From Antedon mediterranea (taxonomy: Eukaryota > Echinodermata > Crinoidea > Comatulida > Antedonidae), in assembly GCF_964355755.1 (NCBI RefSeq), contig NC_092670.1, forward strand, positions 37,681,795-37,745,794: a stretch of DNA of 64,000 nucleotides. Direction: 5' to 3'. A program made the position numbers and the translations under genes. Shown here one piece after another: positions 47,381-59,701 of the stretch. Positions within the stretch are counted from its first letter, which is position 1, and every line of letters starts with the position of its first letter. The notes beneath the pieces are model-generated. The model saw nothing but the letters and a program-made list of their open reading frames with translations. It did not search any database and had not been told where the DNA came from.

Positions 47381-50300
47381 ATGTCTATTACTCGATCTAA
47401 GATAGGCATTATGGCACTTTTATTGATTGCGATGATGTTTAGTACAGTAATAGCGTCTCATTATCGTGGTGGCTCTTTAAGATGGGCAGTATCTCCAGCC
47501 GATCCAAGTAAGGTAAGACAAGTTAGTTAAGTTACTAATGCCAACAAATCATCCACCCCACACCCCTCCGCCTACCAAAGCTTATGCTGTTACCCAATGT
47601 TTGCTGCTAGATGGAGGATGTTACTGTGTTTGTATGAAAATCTAAATGTGTACGGCTGCGTTAAATCTATTGTTGTTTGCGTTTAATTGTACTTCAGATT
47701 ATTTTTAATAAATATACCATTATGTATGAATGAATGAATTGAATTGGATTGAAGTTATTAAACATTCATCGTTTTATAAAGTTGATCGTTTCATGGAGGG
47801 TCTCTTGGAGACGGTCCTATGAACCGGCTTCTGGGTTTAAATGTGAACGACCCGGGCAGGAGCTAAACGGAGAAGGGTGTCTACTGTGCAAAACCTGCGT
47901 GAATGAGACTGTAATATATGCGGAGCCGCTGAAATTCAACTGCACGGACTTCAGTGACGAAGGAGAGGCGACGGACGAAGATTGGACAACCGGCATAGGA
48001 AGTTATGAATATGCATATGAGCGTAACAAGTTCAATCTTACGTAAGTATTGTATACCTTTCTACGGAAGCTTCTTAGTGCCAATCACTTTACCTTGAAGC
48101 TTCCGTACTTTTCCTTTTTTTTCTTTTGAGTATTTTTATTCATTTTTTTTATATTTCAAAACATATACAAAACAAGATAACAGAAAATAAAAATCAATTT
48201 GAAAAAAAAACATAAACAATCGCATACAAATTATATTGCCAGTGATGATTGTTGAAGTTTCGTCACACATTAGACATTTGGAAACAAAAGAAAAGCAGTA
48301 TATAAATAATTAAAAAAGTATTTGTATATAATTAAAGCAGTTCTAGTTATTTATGGATATTTTGTTGAAAAAATAATTTAGATAGAAATATTAACATTTA
48401 TTTATAACCATACTGTAATGCTCAAATCTTTGTGACCAATATTTTAATAAATAAATAAATAAATAAATAATTCATTTTCCATATCTTATCATTGTTTTTT
48501 TATCGCAGTCACGAGTGGAGGAAAACAACATGCAGCTATAAACACGTGTAACTACGTGTTTAAAAGCTAAACATGTGGGAAAAGTGGGTACAAGATCTAA
48601 ACACTATGTTTACAGTGTAAATTAAATGTATCAAATATATTTAATAACAGTGATTGTTTTATTGATCAGAAAAAAAAAAACATTTCTAATAATTATAGAT
48701 TTCAGTTTTTGTCGCGCACACACATGGGCAGCAATTGGATTCGGCTGGAGAACTATGGACAAGCCAACTATTATAAGATGGTTAGTTCTGTTGACTTAGA
48801 CGTTCGAAACGGAACGAACTCGTCGCCTGCAACCACTATGCTACCAATCATTCGGGTACAAGCCGGTTGCACAAGCAAAATAAGAATACCAAGTAAGTCC
48901 TGACAGAAATAGTTTTATTTCGATCTTTGGCTTTAAAAATGTGTTTTTTTATTTCGCTGCATAGCAATTAGTAATTAGGTTATATGCATTATCATGCAAT
49001 ATAACCTTAATGATTTTTTCACAATCTTTAGACGTAATTAATTATTATTTAATGTTATAGCTTTAGACGCTGATAAAGACGTAGTGCGGTGTCGATGGGC
49101 CGTGAAAAACTCCAATGAATGTCCAGAAAAAGCAGACGTCAGTCATACCCAAGTGTGTGGGCCTATCACATCAGATTCACTGATCGATGAAGTAAGCCAT
49201 GGTTCCCGATCGATGATCAGTGACCAGTGATCAGCAAAAAGGATATAGAAATAATAATGACGATGATTAAAAATTATACCATATGATGATGATGAAGAAG
49301 ACGATGATGATGATAATGATGATTATCATGATGATGATGAAGATGATGAAGAAAAAAGAAGAATGATGATGATGATGATGATGATGATGAGGATGATGAT
49401 GATAATGATGATGATGATGACGACAACGACGACGACGACGACGATGATGATGATATATGATGATGACGGTCGACGACGTTGGTGATGGTAGCAAAGACTA
49501 TACGATACCAATAATGATGATGTCAATGTTGATGATAATTATTATGATGATGATGACTGTGATAACAAGATGAAGAAAACAATTTTGATTTTCTTTAGAA
49601 TCGATGCGAAATAACATTTTCGTCGGCTGGTAAATCTCCCGGATGGTATGGGGTTTCTGTTATGATCGAAGATTTTGCCAACAAAACTTCAACAATACCA
49701 TTAAGCATGATACCTCTACAGTTCCTTATATATGTTTACCCATTAGGTAATTCCACCTATTTTTATTCGGTAAAGGTTGAATAAAATGACACATTTGTAT
49801 AGTGTTTGGAAAGTTTTATTTTAAAATTGAGTAGCAAAGTTGCTGATAAACTAATATTATAACAAACTTCATCAAGCGTGGTTCCCACTAAAACGCAACC
49901 CAAAGTGCTGTATTGCGTAATCAAAAGTGTGGAACGACGACGCAATAGTGCTGCTAACATTTGATTTCACGCATGCGGGGACGAACGCAACGATTGGAAG
50001 GGTTGAGTAGAATGCGTTACGTTGCGTCGCTAGTGGGAACCAAGCTTTAACCATCATGCAAATCCATGAATTAACGAAATCAATACATTTTCTTTCTCTT
50101 TAGAACTGCCTTGTCGGCAAATACAGGTCAGTTCGCCATTGTGTGAAGTGATTCAGACGAACGAACTATACACTGCTAGAATCGAAGCATTCAGTGAAAC
50201 AGCTGGTGTCAGGTTAGTATGACAACAATTGAAAATATTTATTTCTTTAACGACCCCTTTAAGGATATGAGGCGGAGCATATGGGTCAGCTACCGTACAT

Positions 50301-52946
50301 CTAAATAAACACAATGTTTTTATAAATAAATGAATCGATCAATGATATCAATTGCGTACTTGATAGAAGTTGTGACCAAAAAATAGTGCTGATAGAAAAG
50401 ACACATCTGTGTTTACAGTTAAGCATTTTATGAACAAATTGATGTTAAAAGATGCATGGAGAATTACAAATCAATTTACTTGGCGTAGAAAACATACCCA
50501 AATTTATAGAAGACTGGATTACTTGGAGTCGAAACGTCGTTCTTTTTTAAGCGTTATTTTTATATTATGTATTTACAATAAACGTACCCTCATTCGTAGA
50601 TTACTTGTTTACCTTTAAAAATATTGTTGATTACAATGAAATATTATGAGATATTAGGCCAGCAATACTAACAGATTATCAAGCTAGCAATATCAATTAA
50701 AACAGGGTTACAAAGGGCCCTAGCTATTGGAAAAATGATTTGCTGAAAAATATGGATTATCAAGACCATTTTAGGATAATTATACGTAATACCAAATGCA
50801 ACGAAAGTAACCTTAGCCCTAACTTAATTTCGATTTTTTACAGTAAAAAAATAAATAAAGAAAAAACTAGAAAAAAGGAAAAAAATATTTAAAAAAAAAG
50901 TATTTCATTTATAAAAAGACAACAGAAACGTTTAATTTTTTTCAGGTAATTTTGTTGAATATCGATCTACGGTATTATGTGACATTTAAATGGCATATTA
51001 AAAAACAATGTTTAGGGGGGAGAATATATCTTTTTGCTCTGTCTACACTATCAAAGTAGTTTGACAAAAAGAGTGTTATGGGCACATCACATTTTTTTTT
51101 CATAAAGTTTGATAGTGTAGACAGGGCTTTAAACTGTCTTCCTTTTTTCTTATAAGAATCGTAAGTATTGATACAGTTACGCCACTTGGCATGAGACGAT
51201 CAAACCTGATGCAATCATCGGAAGACCCCTCAAAGTTCTTCATTGAATTGAATTGGACCCCATCAGAAACAGGAGAGGAGACTGTATGCTATTATGCCTC
51301 TGACAACAATGGGTAAAAACAATTTAAACATTTTTAGATCAATATATAATATCTGTTTATAAATTTACGTAATGGCAACATTTATTGAATACGTGTAACT
51401 TCGAAATCTTTACTCAATACGGTAACGTTTCCGGTATGGATTTTAACCACTAAATAAGAAATAAATCATTTACAGTATTGTTATTATTGTGGTTATGGAA
51501 CCAATAGTTGAGTAATACAGAGGTATTTTTTATCCTATTTGTCTTCACCTTTGCATCACTTCCGATATAAATTGTTTTGAAAGATTCATTCTTTCTTTAT
51601 TTACCTCAAAGGTTTGCCCCATACTAATAAATACATCGAACAATAACACTGAAATAGCAAGACTTATTGATGTTTAGAGATTTTAATGTTTTTAACTGTC
51701 TGATCTTCAGAGATTTTAATGTTTTTAACTGTTTGATCTTCAGAGATGTAAATGTTTTTACTTTTTGATGTTCAGAGATTTTAATGTTTTTAACTGTTTT
51801 TTTTTATTATTGTGCAATTTGTATATGTAATTTACTCTCAATTCAATGTTATATATTGCAATGAGTAGAATGAATACAACCAGAATTATTATTTAATACA
51901 TATCAGTGAAGTTAACATATTAAAGGAAATAAACAAAAACAACAGCAAAAACATAAGAGATTGGCTAAATCAGTATCTTGACAAAATTATTTTAAAACTT
52001 AATATTCTTTATATTATATCTAAATGCAGGTTGTTGCAAAATATTAAACCGGTGTAAGAGATTTTAGGTTAACCAGCCATAGTAGGGCTTTTGGGATGGA
52101 AAAATGTTTATCTTTTTTAAATCTTTAAAAAAAAAAACAATACTAAAATAATCATTACATTTATGACATGTTCAGTGTTATCATATAAATCAAAAGCAAC
52201 ACGAAGTACACATTGATTTACACCTAAAATATTAAACTGCTTAAGCTTGGTTCCCACTAGAACGCAACGCAGTGACGTATTGAGGCAAAGTGATATATTG
52301 CGTAATCACAAGTGTTCACAGTTCTGCAAGAATTGAAGGTTTGATTTCACGCAGGCGGGGGCAAACACAATTATTGGAACGGCATTTTCTTACGTTGCGT
52401 AGGTTGCGTTACGTTGCGTCGCTAGTGGGAACCAAGCTTTACGTATATACTACCGCTACTAGAAACTATACGTTATTCCTGTTATGAAAATAATATATTG
52501 GTTTAAATAAAAACGAGTTAAACATGTTCAGATCAATATATAATATCTATATTTATAAATTTACGTAATGGCAACATTGAATACCGTGTAACTTTGAAAA
52601 TCTTTACTCAATATGGTAAACTTTTGTATCTTTTATCTGAATTTAACCACTAAATGAAACCCATTTTACTAATTAAGAAATATATCATTATTGTTATTAC
52701 TGTGATTATGGAACAAAGATATTACAAATGAATACAGACCTCTTTTTGATCCTATTTACCTTCACCTTTGTATATAATATTGATTTGAAAAATAAAGGGG
52801 TATCCTAATGCTCTACGATGAACTTAGGAAGTAGCGACAGAAGACCATGGGTTATTTAAAACGTATAATCAGGTATTATGTTGTAATTGTTGTTATATTT
52901 TATAGGGTGTCAAGTGAACAAAGCTGTTTTAAAGTGGTCGTCATGG
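47381..52946 (+). CDS. SHYRGG N-terminal module exons of the ZP protein
   Basis: Eight exons. After the signal peptide comes SHYRGGSLRWAVSP then VSWRVSWRRSYEP, a beta-rich start seen in large secreted proteins of marine invertebrates. The second part has a pattern of D-A-D-x-D-VVRCRWA (49061 exon), ECPEKADV, VCGP, RCEITFSSAGKSPGWYGVSV and MIEDF. It resembles a repeat found in such proteins in which a cysteine-paired strand is followed by GWY and IEDF (recalled pattern, not searched). The last exon is only 41 bp. Introns contain LINE, MITE and GAT-repeat sequence. Confidence 0.85.
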
Positions 52947-55900
52947 GTATGTGATTATACGTGACATTTTTCATTTAGGAAGATTTATACAGTACTTACA
53001 CTAAACAGTAGTATTTATTGTTTGTGTGTGGTACTGTTAATTAATATTTATTGAGTATATTGTGACAGCTTTTGTCAAACTTATGGAGTCATATCACCTT
53101 TGTGAACTTGTTAATTGATAATTTAATTTACGTCACGTCAGGTGAAAGTGTAATACGGTAGCTTAGTAAAATAGTTAACGTACTCGACTTCCAATCCCAA
53201 GGTCCTTGATTCAATCTTGTAATTCACGACTCGTTCAACTCCACTCCCAAAAGCGTGGTTCCCACTAGCGACGCAACACAAGGACGTAACGCAACGCAAG
53301 TGAATTGACCAATCACACGATGGCTTATTCGCTTGTGATTGCTAACTGTCTATAACTTCGCTTGTCATTGGTTGCGTTGCGTTTACGTCCTTGCGTTACG
53401 CTCTAATGGGAACCAAGCTTAAGCAATACAACACCTTGCGTCAATACGTCGTTGCGTTGCGTTCTAGTGGGAACCACGCTTTACCAATCACACGCGACTG
53501 TTAGAATAATTCATCGCTTGAGATTGGAGAAATCACTTTGCGTTGCATTATGTCCTTGCGTTGCGTCCTAGTGGAAACCAAGCATTAAGCTTGGTTCTCA
53601 CTAGCGACGCAACGTAACGCAATCTACTTAACGTAAGAAAATGCCCTTCTAATAATTGTATTTGCCCCTGCCTGCGTGAAATCAAACATGCGATGTTTGC
53701 ATCACTATTGCGTCGTCAGTTCCCACTTGTGATTACGCAATACAGCACTTTGCGTCGACACGTCGTTGTGTTGCGTTCTAGTGGGAACCACGCTTTACCC
53801 CCAATGAGACTTTGGGCCCGTTTATGAACAGCAAGTATCCGGATAACTTGTCATCTTTTGGGGTCATTAATCATGCCTTAACGACCCTTAATGGCTTTTT
53901 TGAGTACTACCACCTGGGTTATCCGGACCAAGCTCAGCCCTGCAAATTTGGAGGGTTGGCTTGTCCTCAGGGGAGTTCAAGGCGACCTTGCTGGATTAAA
54001 CAATGTATTTTATGAGATAATCATGCAAATCAGGCTGAAAATAAAGCCATGAGTAGCCGGATAACTAGAAGTCTGTAAACGGTATGGAGAATTTTGATTT
54101 AGCCTTGTCAGGAGAGACCTCTGGCATATCCAGATACTTTAAATGTTCATATTCTCTTACATCAAAAGATATATTCATAATGAAACTTCCGTTTTTCTCA
54201 TCACATTATAAGTTACAATATAGGCCTATGTATCGCCTATAGCTGTAACTCTGTCAATTACTTGTTATTTATCATCAGTAAAGCCTTCTTTATTGTATAA
54301 ATGAATGGCGAAACCTTGTTTTATATTCTCTGTCCATATTTTTGTTCATAATTTATTGCATTTTTAATTTTGTAGACTCCCCTCAAAGTATAGTTAGCCG
54401 CCCTGAACCGTCGCCTTTGTCTTCACATCCAATTCCAGGACAATCGGTGTCACCGACCCTAAGCGAATGGCACATTTATTACTCTACAAATGTAAGTTAA
54501 ATCAACTTATAAATCATCATAACAAAAACTAGTAGTGCGGGATTGATACCCAGGGTGGTACACTGTGCTTGAAAATACAATGCTAAAATTACCCTATGAG
54601 ACTTATATTACATTGGTTCTTTTAATTGAATTTAAACGTGGGTGGTTGCCTGATGGGCTGAGTCATTATATTAAAACAAATTCTATGAAAAAAATCAACC
54701 TACAATAACAATTTTTTCAAATGTAATTTAGTTCAGTTTTACTATTATCATCAATTCCAGCCCGCCTTTAAGTTCCATTAACAAATATATAACACATCCT
54801 ATAGTGTAGTAATGGTAGTCTGTTTTTGCCACTTAAATACCAATTTACACAGACGAGCGGTAATGGTAATAGAAATATAGAATTAATGGTATTCTTATGT
54901 CCATCCTTATGACCATTTACACAAAATACGCGGAGCGAACGGGTGGTTTCCGCTCATACGTGGGACAAGCTATATAATAAAGCGGGTTTCCGCTTACCGT
55001 TTCCGCTCGTCTGTGTAAATTGACCTTTAACGCATTTGAAACGCCTTTTCCACAATACTGTCCACAACCATCCGTGCACCAACTCGATTGATAACTACTT
55101 TTGTGGTGGGTGAGAAAATATTAGAATGTATTACGTCGTCGTCACACATGTTTCACTTACTAACATTAATCATTTCTGCCACATCTATATATTAATTTGA
55201 GAGGCAGTGGATATGCGCACGTTTATCAAATTTTAACGGCCTTATATTCAAAGAAAATCTACATAAAATATACATAAAATATTCCTTCTTCAACAGGTAC
55301 AGAGGCCTTTATATTCAAAGAAAATCTACATAAAATCTCTGACGGGTGACGTACTAGCAGAGGTAGACAGTTCAGAAGAGGACGAAGTGGAGTTTGTTAA
55401 AGACGGGAATGCTACTAGGCTGAGATTCGCTACTCCTGGCATTGTTATGCCGGATAAGCAATCACTGCTAATCGAGCTGGAAGAAGGGGCAGTAGTCGCC
55501 GGGTCATTTGGACCCTGTGCCCAAGATCTAGGGAGCACCGGAGCAGGATGGTTGTTCAAAACAGGTAGCAAACAGGGCCGTAGTCAGGATCTGTCAAGGG
55601 GGGGTTCGCACACTAAGTATTTGGGTCACCCCACCCCCATACCTACCACCCCCCCCCCTGGGGTGGGGCCTGAGGCGAAGCAAATTTTGTTAAATGACAC
55701 CCCTAGATGGCCGGAAAAGACACTCTCATGCAGCATTCTACCAATGAGCAAAACGATCGTACTTGGACTCGTGGACTATTTAAACGATAACATTTGTTGC
55801 CGTATGTTAGATGCGCGTGCTCTGTGCGGAACCGCCGATTGTTAGATCATTTACTCGATATTTTGTTTTGCGTTCAAGTTCAATGCGAACGTACGTCTAG

Positions 55901-58900
55901 GAGAAGCCCCGAAAAAAGCACACTGGGTGAAGGAAAATGCAATTCTTATTACAGCTCTATCTATAATATTTATTTACAGAAATTTGTTGAGGAAATTAAA
56001 TATGCCAATGTAAATAGGTGATATTGATACATTTGAGTACGTATCGGCTGGTGGTCTAGAAAAAAATAATCGGATATGCCATAATGTGAACTACAGTACA
56101 TGATACCATAGATATTATAGTGTAAAATATTAATATTCACTATAATCCTCTATGACACATTATACTTCATAGCCACACATAAATACTGATGTATGTCGGA
56201 AGGCTATATACTTTATGCATGCTGCCTGACTGCCAGTGATCTAAACAATTGGTACGCAGTTGTCTCTGGCGGTGTTCTTTGTACGAATCGTTCGTCCCCC
56301 AGCTCGCTGTGAGACGCGTCAATATCATGTTGAATGCAGGGACCAAACATTTATTTTTCAGGTTAAAATCGGCAATTCATTTGCAACTCTTAGAAATTTA
56401 CAGACTATATCGCTCGAAGTACGCTCATACAGGGAAGAAGGTACTGTATGAGTTATTCCGAACGAGTTTACGAATATTTTAATTTACGAACAACTTTTTG
56501 TACTGTGGGGCACGTATTTGGACGGTTTTCGGAGGTGAGGGTGAGGTATTGGGCATGTCGGGGATGGGGGTTCGCAGTCGGTTAAGGGGGGTTCGCTGTA
56601 AAGGGGGGGTTCGCCCGAACCATAAAAACCCCCCCTGGCTACGGGCCTGGCAAACCAGTGGCGTAACGGCTATGAGCGCTCACTGGTTAAACAACCCAGA
56701 GGCCCCTGAGTTTACATGGGGCCCCTGGGCTTATGAGTCCCTGTGCAGTGCCGGCCCAGAGGCATTACAGTATGTCGAAAAGGGCTAAGAACGCCTGAGG
56801 CCTCCAGCGTTGGAGGGCCACCAAGTGACTTGGGGTTTCTAAACCAGGGGCCTCGGGCCTCTGCGTTACGCTACTGGTACACATGTATATCTCATTAGGT
56901 ATTACAATGTTTATTTTTCATATCCAGACTCTTCGTTAGATGCTCCAACTGAACCAACAGTAGTATGCGATCCTGACGAGATGTCCATTTTTATACCACG
57001 TGTCTATGTCGGTTCCACACCTGCACGCAAATTCATGCTGCACGATCCAAATTGTCGCGGTAACAGCTTTAACGAAACTCACTTTGTGGTGCGAACGCGC
57101 TTTGAAGAATGTGGTTCCGTAATTAAGGTAAATGTACAATGAACGATCGATCAATCGATCGATCGATTGACCGATTGATCGATCGATTGGTTGATGCGAT
57201 ACCGTACGACGGTACGATATTATTAATTCGTCCTTTGATGTTTTAGTTGAGTCCTTGTCTATCCACATATGACAATGTCTGTAGGCTATATCATTGGAAA
57301 ATTCCGTGATACAGTGTCGCATGCGTATCACACGTGATGCCTGTGTCATGTAAGGTTAATGATGCTGTATTCGTGGTATGTACCATAATACTGGACACAG
57401 TTTAGATGCCTATCCGAAAATCGGCTTATGTCATTGGTTATACATTAAGTACTGCCTATACTTCATTATTACTTTATATTCTATGTTTTATTTAAGTGAA
57501 ATCAAATAAGTAAACAAACAAACATTGTGTGTATTTCAGAAAAAGAATGGAAAGTTAACAGTCAGAAATACAGTTAGAGATAAAATTCGTCCACTTTCAT
57601 CTGGATTAAGTGTATCAAGAAGAAAACATAAGTTCGAAATTAGAGTGAGTGTTTAAAAATATTATGGGAGTGAAGTACTTTCAAACAGGTCATCGTCGGA
57701 GGTACAGATAATAAAATTACAATATATGATCCGTTTTAAGGGCGTTATAATAGACATAGTAAACACGAGACACTCCTAAGACATAAACTACGCCTTTGGG
57801 CTGAAAGACGGCAATTTGGTCATGAAAGAAACATAATCTGTTTGACATTTTTAATTTCATTTTATGAGATAGGTGGAGACGCGTGTTGGACACGGTGCGG
57901 GATCTCATTATCTCGAACAATAAATTATTTAACAAAAAAAAGAACTGTTTTCACCTTATAATATTCTCGTGTAACCCGTACGGTCTACATTTCATTATTC
58001 GCCTAAGATTACAACTTTCCCGTCTCACAATGGGAGGGTTTAGTGTATAATGAAGGATTGTATAAAAGAACTCGTAATTCTGTTTTTTTAGGCGATGTGC
58101 AAGTCTGAGGTGACCTACAATAACGACATTACGTTGAATCCAGATTCTGTGGAGACGTCATTTGCGGTTCAAGGGGTTTTTGACGTTGCCGCATCCATGG
58201 CTCTATATACTGATGGCACATACAATGATCAATATCCTCAAACCGATGTCTCCTTAAACCAACGCCTTTTTGTCTCCATTGTGGCAAATGAAGAAAACGT
58301 TTTCATAAAAGTAGAGAAATGCAAAGCATACGCTTTAGACGGCCAAGTAAATGTATCAGATGGAGAATATGTTTTCCTTGATAACGGGTATGATAGCAAA
58401 GCCTAGTATAACCAGGATGTTTACAGGGCCCATGGCAGAGGGAAGGGGTACAGTGTAAAAACGTCATAAGCTAGGCTAGTTAGTTATAAAACTATTTAGG
58501 CCTACCATATTTTGAAAATTGGACAGAGGTAATAGTGCGCGCGTTTGTTCGAACTTCCGGGCCTCCTTGCTAAATGTCATTTTGAATCCCGTCGTGATCA
58601 AGATATTTACAAGGCCGGGGTTGGAGGGGAGGGAAATGGGTCCAGGGTAACAGCGTCATGAGTTATAAAACTATTTAGGCCTACCATAATTTGAAAATGG
58701 GACAGAAATGCATTCGTTCGTTTGAACTTCCGGGTAGGCCACTTGTTAAATGTCATTTTGAATATATCTCCATTTGTTACGGATCCTTTTATTTACTATT
58801 CACCACGATTGTTATTGAATATGACAATGTAATTACTATAACCACAACAATTGTCACAGGCTATTGTGATTTATTGTGTTTAAATTGAAAGGATGACAGG

Positions 58901-59682
58901 AGCTTTAGTAAGCCTATACTTCCGGAAAAAAGTTCGTTCGTTGAAACCCTCTCACCTTTCCCTTCCACTGTTTTTTTTACTCTTTAGTGGGGGAAGCCCA
59001 CTTTTATTGCATATAACAATGGATATTTAAATGATATTACAAAGTCTGAGGTTAACAGATTATAGAAAATATGATATTGAAAATTTATATTGTGTTGAAA
59101 TCTAAATAATGCTGAAACACATTTTATATTACAGAGCTAAAACTGTATAAAGATTTACGTTCAGTAGATATAGGTTTTTTTTCTATGATTGTGATTTTTT
59201 GGATATTTCTGGCGATTTTCTTGTGGTGAGGGGGTCTCACACAATTAATCGGTGTTAAAGGAATAATAACCACAATAATTGTCACAGGCTATTGTGATTT
59301 ATTGTGTTTAGGATGATAGGAGCTTCAGTAAGCCTATACTTCCGGGAAAGGGTTCGAGGGGAGAATAAGTTTATAGGGGGTGGGGGTGTGTCTCGCACAA
59401 TTAATCGGTGTTAAAGGAACCGAGTTACAGCGATTTTAATTGCTTTTTCTTACTTGCTTCAGATTTCCACCTGTCTTTTTAAATATATTTCGATTTTGAG
59501 GGCTAAATAAAGATTGGATGAATAATGGATTGTGGGCATCAAAAATAATTTGTGAATGTATTTACGTTTTTTACAGGTGTCCTGTTGAGCAAACTATGCG
59601 TTTTGAAGAATCGCCTGCCTCGAATGAAAAACGTTTTTCGTTAGATGCGTTTACGTTTCTCTATAAAGGAATACACGACAGC
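47381..59682 (+). CDS. Secreted SHYRGG-module protein with C-terminal ZP domain, 3'-incomplete
   Basis: Fourteen exons join in phase: 47381-47512, 47782-48041, 48699-48892, 49061-49191, 49599-49746, 50104-50212, 51157-51312, 52906-52946, 54376-54491, 55297-55564, 56928-57127, 57540-57644, 58092-58387, 59577-59682 (754 codons so far). The start MSITRSKIG is followed by a hydrophobic signal peptide cut before SHYRGGSLRWAVSP. An N-terminal extracellular module with paired cysteines is followed by a Pro/Ser linker, a middle domain, then a ZP module. ZP proteins polymerise into extracellular matrices such as egg coats and cuticles. The remaining ZP-C cysteines, the protease site and the membrane anchor were not found before 64000, so the last exon(s) probably lie further right. 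Exact biological role unknown. Confidence 0.88.
49271..49560. repeat. (GAT/GAC)n microsatellite in a ZP-gene intron
   Basis: Imperfect ATGATG, GAAGAA and GACGAC runs. It creates poly-His, poly-Ile and poly-Ser minus-strand frames that are not genes. It starts about 80 bp after the exon ending at 49191. Confidence 0.95.
49875..50050. mobile_element. Palindromic MITE, CTAGTGGGAACCAAGC family
   Basis: It starts AAGCGTGGTTCCCACTAAAA and ends CGCTAGTGGGAACCAAGCTT. It ends 53 bp before the exon at 50104, so it supplies intron sequence close to the acceptor region. The interior differs from the 38176 copy (ATTGCGTAATCAAAAGTGTG), marking a subfamily shared with 52242 and 53585. Confidence 0.85.
50409..50800 (+). 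pseudogene. LINE endonuclease fragment (L1/Tx1-like) in a ZP-gene intron
   Basis: The frame reads LMLKDAWRITNQFTWRRKHT then YRRLDYL, and after frameshifts DIRPAILTDYQASNIN, GPSYWKNDLLKNMDYQ. The order D-x-WR, FTWR, RLDY, then H/Y-x-A and PGYWK-like motifs matches the end of an apurinic-type LINE endonuclease and the linker to the reverse transcriptase. It is a short, disrupted insertion on the gene's sense strand. Confidence 0.75.
51034..51130. mobile_element. MITE, CTACACTATCAAAC family, copy 7 (short)
   Basis: The left end GCTCTGTCTACACTATCAAA and right end TTTGATAGTGTAGACAGGGC flank only about 60 bp of interior. It ends 26 bp before the exon at 51157, so it lies in the probable branch-point/polypyrimidine zone. 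Confidence 0.85.
51320..52790. repeat. Intronic duplication (about 250 bp, two diverged copies) and a 34-bp short repeat
   Basis: AGATCAATATATAATATCTRT and TTTACGTAATGGCAACATT, TCTTTACTCAATA and TTTTTGATCCTATTT-like motifs occur in the same order at 51330-51560 and 52530-52770. Between them, GATCTTCAGAGATTTTAATG recurs every 30-45 bp at about 51665-51800, and a MITE lies at 52242. Confidence 0.75.
52242..52441. mobile_element. Palindromic MITE, CTAGTGGGAACCAAGC family
   Basis: It starts TAAGCTTGGTTCCCACTAGA and ends TCGCTAGTGGGAACCAAGCT. It shares ATTGCGTAATCACAAGTGTT and TTTGATTTCACGCAGGCGGG with the 49875 and 53585 copies. Confidence 0.88.
53165..53240 (+). mobile_element. Degraded tRNA-like sequence, possible SINE remnant
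   Basis: TAGCTTAGTAAAATAGTTAA resembles an A-box region and TTGATTCAATCTTG a decayed B box with near-normal spacing. It is too diverged for a firm call. Confidence 0.35.
53251..53797. mobile_element. Cluster of three palindromic MITEs, CTAGTGGGAACCAAGC family
   Basis: The copies abut: 53251-53420 (AAGCGTGGTTCCCACTAGCG to AATGGGAACCAAGCTT), a rearranged piece to about 53587, and 53587-53797 (TAAGCTTGGTTCTCACTAGC to CTAGTGGGAACCACGCTTTA). Both interior subfamilies are present side by side. Confidence 0.88.
54842..55021. mobile_element. MITE, TTACACAGACGAGCGG family, copy 2
   Basis: The left end AATTTACACAGACGAGCGGT pairs with the right end CCGCTCGTCTGTGTAAATT. The interior contains GCGGAGCGAACGGGTGG and its partner. 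It is better preserved than the copy at 45510. Confidence 0.85.
55573..56649. mobile_element. TIR transposon remnant, CAGGGCCGTAGTCAG ends
   Basis: The left end CAGGGCCGTAGTCAG and right end CTGGCTACGGGCCTG are inverted repeats with two mismatches. GCAAA directly flanks both sides (55568-55572 and 56650-56654), a possible 5-bp target duplication. G-rich subterminal blocks (GGGGGGTTCGC) occur near both ends. No transposase domain was recognised inside. It starts only 8 bp after the last base of exon 55297-55564, leaving the donor GTAGCA intact. Confidence 0.7.
56655..56877. mobile_element. MITE, CCAGTGGCGTAACG ends
   Basis: The left end CCAGTGGCGTAACGGC pairs with the right end GCGTTACGCTACTGG. 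The element is 223 bp and GC-rich inside, with AGGCCCCTGAG and CAGGGGCCTCGG as inner partners. It abuts the previous transposon and ends 50 bp before the exon at 56928. Confidence 0.8.
56928..59682 (+). CDS. ZP domain exons
   Basis: The ZP-N half shows its four expected cysteines in order: VVCDPDEMSIFIPR (C1), LHDPNCRG (C2), RFEECGSVIK (C3), and MCKSEVTYNN (C4, exon 58092). NETHFVVRTRFEECGS has the typical C3 context. ZP-C begins with SLNQRLFVSIVANEENVFIK, then VEKCKAYA (C5), and GCPVEQTMRF (C6) in the last visible exon, ending FTFLYKGIHDS. The domain is cut at the last visible donor. Confidence 0.88.
58415..59420. repeat. Two intronic direct duplications in the last visible ZP-gene intron
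   Basis: Pair one (58415-58580 and 58600-58760) shares TATAAAACTATTTAGGCCTA, GAACTTCCGGG and TAAATGTCATTTTGAAT. Pair two (58837-58925 and 59266-59345) shares TTGTCACAGGCTATTGTGAT and AGTAAGCCTATACTTCCGG. CACACAATTAATCGGTGTTA also recurs at about 59240 and 59396. Confidence 0.8.
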
Positions 59683-59701
59683 GTAAGTTACCGTACAACA
59701 A

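Noticed and set aside
49267-49526. Poly-His, poly-Ile and poly-Ser frames
   Set aside because: Translation of a GAT/GAC microsatellite in an intron.
55387-55845. Continuous 152-codon frame as a single exon
   Set aside because: Only the part up to 55564 is exon; the rest runs through the donor into a transposon.
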